Source: JAQUKH01 sp043809805 (GTDB taxonomy: Bacteria > JACRDZ01 > JAQUKH01). From it: a stretch of 15,175 nucleotides of DNA. The first letter of the stretch is position 1. Every line of letters begins with the position of its first letter. The stretch spans positions 1 to 15,175 of the forward strand of contig JBDROR010000035.1 of NCBI GenBank assembly GCA_043809805.1, written 5' to 3'. Made by a program: the position numbers and the translations under genes. Positions 7,752-13,531 of the stretch are shown in pieces. The notes under the pieces were generated by a model, which was not told where the DNA came from, did not search any database, and worked only from the letters and a program-made list of their open reading frames with translations.

Positions 7752-7779
7752 TAGGGGCAGGTTCTAACCCTGCCCCTAC
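7751..7779. terminator. Family A GTAG palindrome acting as likely bidirectional terminator
   Basis: GTAGGGGCAGG (7751-7761) and its perfect complement (7769-7779) form an 11-bp stem with a 7-nt loop, followed on the plus strand by TTTT. It lies between the convergent genes lptD and the discoidin-like gene. Its first base is the last base of the lptD stop, and the stop codon of the minus-strand gene (7776-7778) is inside its right arm. It belongs to the same repeat family as the folC copies, so terminator function is inferred from position and the T run. Confidence 0.65.
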
Positions 7780-9866
7780 TTTTCCATTTTAAGAAGAATA
7801 GCTGTTTTTAGATCAACTACCGCCTTGTCTATCCATGTTTTTGTGGAAAAGTTTTCAATGAGAATATTTACTTTTTTTAGAGCTTCTTCGTATTTTTCAA
7901 TGTCATAAAGATAGTTCGCGTCAGAATAGAGTTCCCGCGGTGTTTTGTAAATAAGTGTAAAACTGCTAAATACCGGTGTAATAAATGAAATATCCGTGTT
8001 TAATTTTACTAAATATTGAAAATATTGATTTCCTGTATGATTATCAGGAAGAACAATACTTTTTGGGATATCATTATTTGTAAATTTCCACGTATTTATC
8101 GCTTTAGTTCCAGATAAATCATTGTTGTCCCCTGATTTTACAGTAAGTTCAATCGAGGTATTTGGCGGGATATCGCCTTCCGGCTCTTGGTTAAATAAGA
8201 TTGATTCTAACCGGACGGATTGTTCGCAGTTTAAAACAGGCGAGACATATAAACCTGACGAAGCATATTCTCCCTGATTTGAAAAAACTTCATATTCGCT
8301 TGTACGCAGCGTATAAGAGTTCCAACTATTTGAATCATATTCAAATTTCAGATAACGCGCGGAGACAGGTTTAAAATTAAAAGTATCTTTATTGGCGTTT
8401 TGCGGCCTGGTTAAATTTAGATTTTCATAAATTCCTATTTTGTCCCAATTTTTCAAATCCATGCTCGAATAAATGGCCACAGACCGCGCCCCATAATGGC
8501 CGCAGTTCCAGTGTGCAATTCGGTTAAATCTTTTTCTTTTGCCGAGGTCGAGGATAGCGTATTGTTTTGTGTTAGGTTGTTCTAAACCGAAATTAAAACC
8601 TTCATTATAAGCTATTTTCCCGTTATTTAACGCGGACATAGCGGTTTCTGTTATTTTAGCCGGTCCATTTTTAGAAGAAGCGATATTTGGGGGCAGAATG
8701 GAATACGCCTCTATTTCTCCAAAAGACAACCATTGTTTATTCCCGTGATTGCTTTCCACGGATAACCTTAAATATTGAAACGGTTCGACGGCATTGAAGG
8801 TAAATATTTGAGGAGTATAATTTTGGTCTTTGGCCTCAGCCTCAGCGGATAGTATTTCCTTCCATTGAGATTTAAAGATAAGCAGTTTTTGCCATTCTAT
8901 ATATTTTGGGCTGTGGAATTTAATTGTAACTGCTGTCGCGAGTATAGGGTTGAATATTTTCCAAAAGCCTTTTGAATAACTATTTTGCACGATTTCGTTA
9001 TCGCTGTTGTCATATATCGATTCATCTCCGTAAGCGTTGGAGTGAACGATAATTTCAAGATTAAGTATATCGGTTTCCAGGTTATCAACATTGGCTCCAT
9101 CATCACTCATAATAAATATACTCGATATTTCTGTGGGTTTTTTAAAATATATTTTAACCCATTTGGGATTTTCCCTGTTGAGATTAAATTCTATGCCTTT
9201 TGATTGAATCCATGTGTTATGCGGAATGCCGCCAAGAATATTTTCTGGAGAAAGCGGTTGAAAGACAATATTGTTTTTCAACACACCTTTAAAACACCAT
9301 CCGCCGTTGTCGTCTTCGACAGAAAGTATATCTTTCGGCGTAATGATATCGTTATTGTAATATAACCGGAAATTATTAATTTCAGAGTCAACGCCGCCCG
9401 CATCGCTGCCCGGCCCGTTATATAGAACAAATGTGGAAACCGATTGTTTCCCGGGGAAACTAAACACAAACTCCTGCGGGAAAGGATTTGCGTAAGCGGA
9501 CAGATTATCCGAAAGATAACAGCTTAATTGATAGTTGAAGTTTTTGTTTAGTTCGGAGTCAGTTATATCATCATTAACGAAAATAAATTGTCCGCGGCCT
9601 GATGCAAAACTTTTTGTGTATTCGCTTGGGAAAAACTGAATGGCCGCGCCATTTTTTCTGGATAATAGGTTAAATATTTTTTTTCCGGTGTTTTCCATCA
9701 CCAGTTGGATTTGGTCTGGATTGGCCTGCATATCTATATTTTCTTTTAGCCCTTTTTCAAAATCGTTTTCCAATGTTTGATGCCATTCGGAGGCGTATAA
9801 AAAGACAGGAAGCAGGAGGCAGGAAGCAAGAAGCAGAAAGCCAAAAAATTGGAACCTATTTTTCAT
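7776..9866 (-). CDS. Exported discoidin (F5/8 type C)-like protein with C-terminal TPR-like segment
   Basis: This 696-residue protein has an N-terminal signal. Either a lipobox (LAS before Cys16) or a standard cleavage after LYA (residue 25) is possible. Three galactose-binding-like regions can be seen. The first is about 130-330 (FVLYNGPGSDAGGVDSEINN, KGIEFNL, WVKIYF); a short one at about 350-390 has QYLRLSVESNHGNKQWLSFG and EIEAYS; the clearest, about 415-530, has AILDLGKRKRFNRI, VAIYSSMDLKNWDKIG and ARYLKFEY. A beta domain at 536-640 (YVSPVLNCEQ to TPVFSSFTLIY) follows, then helices at 644-694 resembling a TPR unit. Discoidin domains usually bind carbohydrate or surfaces, so an adhesion or polysaccharide role is possible; no catalytic domain is visible. 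GGAG lies 9 nt before the ATG. Its stop codon sits in a repeat hairpin. Confidence 0.75.
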   Translation of the reverse strand: MKNRFQFFGFLLLASCLLLPVFLYASEWHQTLENDFEKGLKENIDMQANPDQIQLVMENTGKKIFNLLSRKNGAAIQFFPSEYTKSFASGRGQFIFVNDDITDSELNKNFNYQLSCYLSDNLSAYANPFPQEFVFSFPGKQSVSTFVLYNGPGSDAGGVDSEINNFRLYYNNDIITPKDILSVEDDNGGWCFKGVLKNNIVFQPLSPENILGGIPHNTWIQSKGIEFNLNRENPKWVKIYFKKPTEISSIFIMSDDGANVDNLETDILNLEIIVHSNAYGDESIYDNSDNEIVQNSYSKGFWKIFNPILATAVTIKFHSPKYIEWQKLLIFKSQWKEILSAEAEAKDQNYTPQIFTFNAVEPFQYLRLSVESNHGNKQWLSFGEIEAYSILPPNIASSKNGPAKITETAMSALNNGKIAYNEGFNFGLEQPNTKQYAILDLGKRKRFNRIAHWNCGHYGARSVAIYSSMDLKNWDKIGIYENLNLTRPQNANKDTFNFKPVSARYLKFEYDSNSWNSYTLRTSEYEVFSNQGEYASSGLYVSPVLNCEQSVRLESILFNQEPEGDIPPNTSIELTVKSGDNNDLSGTKAINTWKFTNNDIPKSIVLPDNHTGNQYFQYLVKLNTDISFITPVFSSFTLIYKTPRELYSDANYLYDIEKYEEALKKVNILIENFSTKTWIDKAVVDLKTAILLKMEK
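9806..9840. repeat. Five imperfect 7-bp tandem units in a signal-peptide coding region
   Basis: Units are CAGGAAG, CAGGAGG, CAGGAAG, CAAGAAG and CAGAAAG, in perfect 7-nt register. On the coding (minus) strand they encode the Leu/Ala/Ser/Cys hydrophobic core of the discoidin-like protein. Seven is not a multiple of three, so gain or loss of one unit would shift the frame. Confidence 0.6.
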
Positions 9867-9885
9867 CCGAAAATCTCCGTTTATA

Positions 9886-9921
9886 TTGTCATTTCGACCG
9901 AAGGGAGAAATCTTTCTTCCG
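9886..9921 (+). repeat. Family B hairpin repeat, copy B1
   Basis: The 36 bp match the reverse complement of 11311-11346 exactly. The core at 9891-9911 folds as an outer stem (ATTTC with GAAAT), tandem GA positions, and an inner stem CC/GG closed by a GAA loop. It lies 20 nt upstream of the discoidin-like ATG, so it would be in that gene's leader. A family A pair follows at once. Confidence 0.75.
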
Positions 9922-9981
9922 TAGGGGCAGCCCTGTGTGGCTGCCCTCTTTTACAGGGCGACCACATAGGGTCGCCCCTAC
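9921..9981. repeat. Family A inverted hairpin pair (REP-doublet-like)
   Basis: The left hairpin is GGGCAGCC (9925-9932) with GGCTGCCC (9939-9946). The right hairpin is GGGCGACC (9956-9963) with GGTCGCCC (9970-9977). Both loops are 6 nt, and each hairpin is preceded by GTAG on its own strand (9921-9924 and 9978-9981). The two halves also pair with each other at 22 of 27 positions. It fills the gap between two minus-strand genes. Confidence 0.75.
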
Positions 9982-10003
9982 AATAGATTCCTCACAAAGA
10001 GTT

Positions 10004-10918
10004 TTACCATACCTTTAATTCAATCGTATCTTCGTGAACTTTTGAAACCGAAATCCCGATGCCTTCGAAATCAAAAGTATTTATTTCATCAGCGAAAATT
10101 TGAGGAGTAGTATATATGATGCATGAAACAGGGCTTGTGACATCACGTATATCTTCAGTTTCCTGCGCAATATAGTTTGAATGTTTTAGCATTCCGTCAA
10201 CAACCTGTTTGATGGTTGCAGCATTATTCTCCGCTAAAAAAACCAGACGGACCATTTTGGGTTTGAATGTGTATCCTTTGTCTTCCAGCAGTTTTTTTAG
10301 TTTTCCAATGTTAATAGTAGTTTCAACATTGACTTTGCCGTTTATGTTATCGATTTGTAATATACTTGATTCATCTATAATATCTCCATAAGTATTTGGA
10401 GATATTTCTCCCGGATTGGAAAATTTAGGAATTTGTATATCTAAATACCGCATTGACTGGCAGAATATTTTACGCAATATTTTATCTTTTATTACTGCGG
10501 TATCAGAACTTGTTATGTCAATTGGCCCATTTATGGAAGCCTCAAATTTCTTGTATGAGTCCAAATAATGGACAGAAACTTTTAATTCTTTTATTTTTTC
10601 TCTTAGTTTATGTTCTTTTTCAATATCGGAAAGCGCGGTATAACCTTTTTTTATTTCGTCGGTTTGTGTTAGAATACTGGCGATATAATTCCCTTTTTTT
10701 ATAGTCTTGCTTATTTCACACACACCAATAGCCTCGTTTTTCAGGTTATATATTCCAAAAATCATACCTATTGCAACTTCTTTGTCTTTTCCCGTATTAA
10801 TAAATACATATTCTCCTTCCGTATCGATAATATCACCGAGGATAATATTTGAGGGTGTTTGTCCATATGTTTTGTTAAGAATGGCTAGAAAAATAAGAAG
10901 TAATAGGGACTTTTTCAT
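10004..10918 (-). CDS. Exported protein of unknown function with FlgT-C-like N-terminal domain
   Basis: I do not recognise this 304-residue protein. It starts with a clear signal peptide (KK, then a Leu/Ile core) with likely cleavage near TYG/Q (residue 19-20), so it is periplasmic or surface-located. Residues about 27-95 (GDIIDTEGEYVFINTGKDKE, GMIFGIY, IKKGNYIASI) read like the small beta domain found at the C-terminus of FlgT and in other secreted proteins, where a strand pattern V-x-I-N-x-G is followed by G-M-x-F-x-I-Y. A short charged helix (about 97-112) and a mixed alpha/beta C-terminal half follow, ending in HEDTIELKVW. No catalytic motif is seen. The start codon has no clear ribosome site. 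It is upstream of the discoidin-like gene on the same strand, but 137 bp of repeats separate them. Confidence 0.7.
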   Translation of the reverse strand: MKKSLLLLIFLAILNKTYGQTPSNIILGDIIDTEGEYVFINTGKDKEVAIGMIFGIYNLKNEAIGVCEISKTIKKGNYIASILTQTDEIKKGYTALSDIEKEHKLREKIKELKVSVHYLDSYKKFEASINGPIDITSSDTAVIKDKILRKIFCQSMRYLDIQIPKFSNPGEISPNTYGDIIDESSILQIDNINGKVNVETTINIGKLKKLLEDKGYTFKPKMVRLVFLAENNAATIKQVVDGMLKHSNYIAQETEDIRDVTSPVSCIIYTTPQIFADEINTFDFEGIGISVSKVHEDTIELKVW

Positions 10919-10982
10919 TAATAGGGCATTTTACCACGGAAATGAATTGCAGTCAAAATAATCCATCTATTTGCCCGAGTGT

Positions 10983-10997
10983 TGTCATTCCGAACGG
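10983..10997 (+). repeat. Family B fragment, copy B2
   Basis: TGTCATTCCGAACGG matches the first half of copies B3 and B6 but lacks the second arm. It sits 20 nt before a complete copy in the same orientation, as if a tandem partner had been lost. Confidence 0.5.
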
Positions 10998-11002
10998 CCT
11001 TT

Positions 11003-11081
11003 TGTCATTCCGAGCGGGAGCGAGGAATCTTATACTTGCTGTCCAATTGAAGAAAGATTTCTCGCTTCGCTCGAAATGACA
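11003..11081. repeat. Family B inverted pair, copies B3 and B4
   Basis: B3 (11003-11031, plus) and B4 (11049-11081, minus) face each other across a 17-nt gap and are nearly complementary over about 27 bp. Each also folds alone. The B3 core at 11007-11028 has outer stem ATTCC/GGAAT and inner stem GC/GC. The B4 core at 11057-11077, read on the minus strand, has ATTTC/GAAAT and GC/GC. Confidence 0.75.
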
Positions 11082-11133
11082 GATGGGTCGCTCGAAATTA
11101 CAAATGGTACGGTCTAAATGACAATTGGTCGGG
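11071..11133 (-). repeat. Three decaying 21-nt tandem copies of the family B end
   Basis: Starting inside B4, TCGAAATGACA at 11071, TCGAAATTACA at 11092 and TCTAAATGACA at 11113 recur with an exact 21-nt period and partly shared intervening bases (ATGGGTCG, ATGGTACG, TTGGTCG). Later units are more diverged. Confidence 0.6.
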
Positions 11134-11163
11134 GCAGGTGAAGGGGGAAGCTTTAGCGAAGGG

Positions 11164-11239
11164 TGGTGGAGCTGATCGGGATCGAACCGACGGCCTCCTC
11201 GTTGCGAACGAGGCGCTCTCCCAACTGAGCTACAGCCCC
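11164..11239 (-). tRNA. tRNA-Ala (anticodon CGC)
   Basis: The 76-nt cloverleaf is complete. The acceptor stem is GGGGCTG with CAGCTCC, including the G3-U70 pair that defines alanine tRNAs. The D arm is GCTC/GAGC, the anticodon stem CCTCG/CGAGG with loop TTCGCAA reads codon GCG, and the T arm is GTCGG-TTCGATC-CCGAT. CCA is encoded at the 3' end (11164-11166). There is no intron and no integrase or repeated tRNA end nearby. Confidence 0.97.
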
Positions 11240-11249
11240 ACAAGAGAGA

Positions 11250-11255
11250 ATTATA
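11250..11255 (-). promoter_or_regulatory. Possible -10 box for tRNA-Ala
   Basis: On the minus strand TATAAT lies 10 nt before the mature tRNA 5' end, giving an expected start within a few bases of it. The region 17 nt further upstream does not match a -35 box, so the call is tentative. Confidence 0.35.
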
Positions 11256-11310
11256 TCGAATAATTGACATTTTTGGTATATAATATTTATATATTTGTTT
11301 GTCGTCTCGT

Positions 11311-11346
11311 CGGAAGAAAGATTTCTCCCTTCGGTCGAAATGACAA
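11311..11346 (-). repeat. Family B hairpin repeat, copy B5
   Basis: An exact 36-bp reverse complement of copy B1 at 9886-9921. The core is at 11321-11341. With B1 it brackets the FlgT-C-like gene, the tRNA and the other repeats as perfect inverted repeats. Confidence 0.75.
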
Positions 11347-11393
11347 AATGGTGTGGTCGAAATGACAAAATTGTATGCTCGAAATGACAAAAT
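11335..11393 (-). repeat. Three 22-nt tandem copies of the family B end
   Basis: TCGAAATGACAAAAT occurs at 11335, 11357 and 11379, an exact 22-nt period, each followed by a different 7-nt stretch. It extends from the end of copy B5, just as the 21-nt array extends from B4. Confidence 0.65.
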
Positions 11394-11424
11394 ACGAACG
11401 ACGAAATACGAAATACGAACGACG
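11394..11424. repeat. Short ACGAACG/ACGAAAT tandem tract
   Basis: Variants of a 7-nt unit (ACGAACG, ACGAAAT, ACGAAAT, ACGAACG) run directly on from the 22-nt array. Too degenerate to be sure of its origin. Confidence 0.45.
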
Positions 11425-11429
11425 CCATG

Positions 11430-11441
11430 CCTGCCGGCAGG
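11430..11441. repeat. Perfect 12-bp palindrome
   Basis: CCTGCCGGCAGG followed by CAGG. A GC-rich island between the tandem tract and copy B6; possible seed of another palindromic repeat. Confidence 0.4.
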
Positions 11442-11451
11442 CAGGAATTGT

Positions 11452-11485
11452 TGTCATTCCGAACGAAGTGAGGAATCTTATACTG
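11452..11485 (+). repeat. Family B hairpin repeat, copy B6
   Basis: The core at 11456-11476 has outer stem ATTCC/GGAAT and inner stem AC/GT around GAA. It shares GAGGAATCTTATACT with copy B3. It ends 28 nt before the aroB start and so lies in the probable aroB leader. Confidence 0.7.
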
Positions 11486-11513
11486 ACAATTAAGAAGTTA
11501 AGGAGATTTTCAG

Positions 11514-12626
11514 ATGAAAAAGGTTAATGTGAATTTAGGTGAAAGATCGTATGAGATTATTGTTGGTCAAGACATATTAAAAAATCTTGGAGAATATATT
11601 AACAAAAAAAGAATCGGGAAAGATGCTTTTTTAATAACCAATAAACCGCTAAACCGAATTTATGGAAAGGAGGTTAAAAAAGCCTTAGTTAAAAATAAAA
11701 TTAATGTCCAAAATATTGTTTTGCCTGATGGTGAAGAAGAAAAAAATTTGAAGAACTGGGAATTTTTATTAGAAAAGCTGACAAAATTTGATGGTTTGGA
11801 AAAACAAGTGTTCATTATTGCATTGGGCGGGGGAGTAATTGGGGATTTGGCTGGATTTGTCGCGGCAAGTTATCGCCGCGGGATAAATTGTGTGCAGGCA
11901 GCTACAAGCCTTTTATCTCAAGTTGATTCCGGGGTCGGAGGCAAGGTTGGTGTTAATTTTTTCAATGTAAAAAATCTTGTAGGCGCCTTTTATCAGCCAA
12001 AGCTGGTTTTTGCCGATGTTAAAATGTTAAAGACACTTCCCGAAAAAGAATTAAAATCCGGATTGGCGGAAGTTATAAAATACGGTATAATTTACGACAG
12101 GAAACTTTTTGAGTTTTTAGAGAAAAATATTAGTTCAATAATAAAACTTAATTATAATATACTTGAGGACGTAGTTGTAACTTGTTATAGAATAAAAGCG
12201 GATATTGTCAGTAAAGATGAATTGGATAAGACCGGTAAACGCGCGATTTTGAATTTTGGCCATACCGTTGGGCACGCGTTGGAAGGATCAAGCCGATATT
12301 CTTACCGCCATGGTGAGGCAGTTTCTATTGGCATGGTTTGTGCCGCTGAAATCGCGGTTGAACTTGGACTTTGTCCGCTGGAGACTTTGTTACGGTTAGA
12401 AGAACTATTGAAAAGAACAGGGTTACCTGTGAAGATAAGAAATGGGAATGTTGCTGAAATTATTAAAACAATGAGACATGATAAGAAATTTGTTCATGGA
12501 GAAACGCGGTTTATACTTCCCACTTCAATAGGGAAAGTAATAATAAAAGACAATGTTGATATAAAATTAGTTGAAAAGATTATTTCTTCCCGCATCCTTC
12601 GCAACAGGGGCTGGAATCTTTTTTAG
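11514..12626 (+). CDS. aroB: 3-dehydroquinate synthase
   Basis: AroB converts DAHP to 3-dehydroquinate, the second step of the shikimate pathway, using NAD+ and a divalent metal in the cytoplasm. The 370-residue protein shows the NAD-binding GGGVIGD at 105-111, QAATSLLSQVDSGVGGKVGVN at about 128-148, KNLVGAFYQP at 153-162, and the metal ligands E186 (in LAEVIKYG), H250 (in NFGHTVGHALE) and H266 (in RHGEAV). A strong AGGAG ends 8 nt before the ATG. The natural family end is near VDIKLVEKII; the last 10-12 residues (SSRILRNRGWNLF) extend into the 3' end of the opposing fmdB-like gene, giving a 47-bp convergent overlap. No other shikimate gene is in the window. Confidence 0.96.
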   Translation: MKKVNVNLGERSYEIIVGQDILKNLGEYINKKRIGKDAFLITNKPLNRIYGKEVKKALVKNKINVQNIVLPDGEEEKNLKNWEFLLEKLTKFDGLEKQVFIIALGGGVIGDLAGFVAASYRRGINCVQAATSLLSQVDSGVGGKVGVNFFNVKNLVGAFYQPKLVFADVKMLKTLPEKELKSGLAEVIKYGIIYDRKLFEFLEKNISSIIKLNYNILEDVVVTCYRIKADIVSKDELDKTGKRAILNFGHTVGHALEGSSRYSYRHGEAVSIGMVCAAEIAVELGLCPLETLLRLEELLKRTGLPVKIRNGNVAEIIKTMRHDKKFVHGETRFILPTSIGKVIIKDNVDIKLVEKIISSRILRNRGWNLF

Positions 12627-12861
12627 GGCACGCTGCCGGCGGCGTGTTTGTGTCAGCTTTAGCTTCTTTATTATAATTTGAACTGCGATAATCAGTGCCG
12701 TGAAAGCCGCTTCCTTTGAAGATAATTCCAGCGCCTGCGCTAATGAGCCGTTTAACTTTGCCATGGCATTTTGGGCAGGTTTCAAGGTGTTTGTCGTTTA
12801 TTTTTTGGAATTGTTCGAAAACATATTCGCATTTTTCGCATTCATAGTCGTATGTTGGCAT
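12580..12861 (-). CDS. FmdB-family zinc ribbon protein
   Basis: This 93-residue protein starts MPTYDYECEKC, the hallmark of the FmdB/CxxC-CxxC regulatory-type zinc ribbons. C8 and C11 pair with C29 and C32 (CPKC), giving one zinc site, followed by KRLISAGAGIIFKGSGFHGTDY, also typical. The C-terminus is a low-complexity linker and a second Cys group (C78, C86, C87, C90). The start at 12861 is chosen because GGAG lies 6 nt upstream and the family begins at MPTY; an ATG 12 nt earlier overlaps that ribosome site. The role is unknown; the name comes from a proposed formamidase/amidase regulator. Its 3' end overlaps aroB by 47 bp. Confidence 0.88.
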   Translation of the reverse strand: MPTYDYECEKCEYVFEQFQKINDKHLETCPKCHGKVKRLISAGAGIIFKGSGFHGTDYRSSNYNKEAKADTNTPPAACPKKDSSPCCEGCGKK

Positions 12862-12882
12862 AATATTCTCCAATCTACTAAT

Positions 12883-12968
12883 TCCTCCCTTTAAAAAAGG
12901 GAGGTTAGGAGGGATTTGATGACTTTTATTAAAAAATCCCCCTTAATCCCCCTTTTCCAAAGGGGGGA
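12883..12968. repeat. Long imperfect inverted repeat in the fmdB-like leader
   Basis: Two 35-nt arms (12883-12917 and 12934-12968) pair at about 28 positions. Each arm also contains its own hairpin; the left one is perfect, CCTCCCTTT with AAAGGGAGG around a 3-nt loop. C-rich/G-rich repeats of this AAATCCCCCTTAA type are widespread in environmental bacteria. A third palindrome family, distinct from A and B (no GTAG foot). Confidence 0.7.
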
Positions 12969-12988
12969 AATAAACTCAAAGGACTTAA

Positions 12989-13017
12989 TATATATCAAAT
13001 TTTTACTGTCTTGTCAA
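12989..13017 (-). promoter_or_regulatory. Probable promoter of the fmdB-like gene
   Basis: On the minus strand a perfect TTGACA (13017-13012) is followed after 17 nt by TATATA (12994-12989). It points to the fmdB-like gene and would place the whole inverted repeat in a roughly 120-nt leader. Confidence 0.5.
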
Positions 13018-13057
13018 GAGTGGAAAATATATTTAGTTTTTAGTGATGGGGTATTAT

Positions 13058-13531
13058 ATGTCCAAACATTTTATAGTAGATGGGTATAATGCGATGCATA
13101 GGCTTTCCCTTTGTGAGGATAATAATCTTCAGGCAGGGAGGGAGCGGCTGATTGCTTTGATAAAAAAATATAAATTAGCCGGAAGCAGTAATAATAAACT
13201 TACGATTGTATTTGATGGAAAAATGAATATTTTTTCTCCATATGAAAATGTGGGGAAAGGTGTGATTTTTACTCAGGATGAGACGGCTGATGATAAAATT
13301 AAGCGGATGGTTGAGGACTCGAAAAATCCTCGTGAAATAGTTGTAATTACGGATGATAATGAAATAAAGTACTATACGCGCGGTTTAGGCGCGAAAGTGA
13401 CAAGTATCGCTGATTTTTTTGCCAGGACTAAAAAGAAATCGAAATCAACAGATAATGAAAAAATGAGCGAATACGATGAAAGCTATTTTCAAATAACTGA
13501 TGAACTTAAAAAGTTATGGTTGAAAAGGTGA
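13058..13531 (+). CDS. YacP-like NYN-domain (PIN-fold) nuclease
   Basis: This 157-residue protein matches the YacP/Rae1-type NYN domain, a PIN-like metal-dependent RNase fold. It begins FIVDGYN (5-11) with the first acidic ligand D8, then TIVFDG at 49-54 (D53), DETADDKI at 74-81 and ITDDNEI at 97-103, giving the expected four acidic clusters. In Bacillus subtilis the family member cleaves mRNA on the ribosome; whether this protein does so is inference. The C-terminus is a basic stretch (TKKKSKS) and a charged helix ending KKLWLKR. I chose 13058 because the family starts a few residues before DGYN and GGGG lies 7 nt upstream; a start at 13043 or 13046 is possible. The 3' end overlaps the radical SAM gene by 18 bp. 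Confidence 0.85.
   Translation: MSKHFIVDGYNAMHRLSLCEDNNLQAGRERLIALIKKYKLAGSSNNKLTIVFDGKMNIFSPYENVGKGVIFTQDETADDKIKRMVEDSKNPREIVVITDDNEIKYYTRGLGAKVTSIADFFARTKKKSKSTDNEKMSEYDESYFQITDELKKLWLKR

Larger units (their letters stand above)
10919..11513. other. Repeat-rich non-coding region around tRNA-Ala
   Basis: Apart from the tRNA these 595 bp carry no convincing gene. They hold four complete family B hairpins and one fragment, two arrays of 21- or 22-nt decaying copies, a short ACGAAAT-type tandem tract and a 12-bp palindrome. Open frames here translate the repeats (for example CHFERSEKSFF) and overlap the tRNA, so I do not call them. A TTGACA at 11264-11269 on the plus strand lacks a matching -10 box at normal spacing. 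Confidence 0.7.

Noticed and set aside
9773..10018. Plus-strand 81-residue frame
   Set aside because: It is made of the 7-nt tandem tract, copy B1 and the family A doublet, antisense to the discoidin-like gene start.
11071..11424. CRISPR-like array
   Set aside because: Units are tandem with 21- or 22-nt periods and only short variable stretches between, no true spacers, no leader and no cas genes.
10953..11428. Minus-strand open frames of 145 and 91 residues over the tRNA region
   Set aside because: They translate family B repeats (HFDRREKSFF, HFERSEKSFF) and run through tRNA-Ala; such frames are recurrent artefacts of this repeat type.
11164..11513. tRNA-associated integrative element
   Set aside because: There is no integrase, no duplicated tRNA 3' end and no cargo; only small palindromic repeats.
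12567..12894. Alternative frames at the fmdB-like gene (72 aa minus, 64 aa plus)
   Set aside because: The 93-residue frame has the CxxC-CxxC zinc ribbon and a good ribosome site; the others have no motif.
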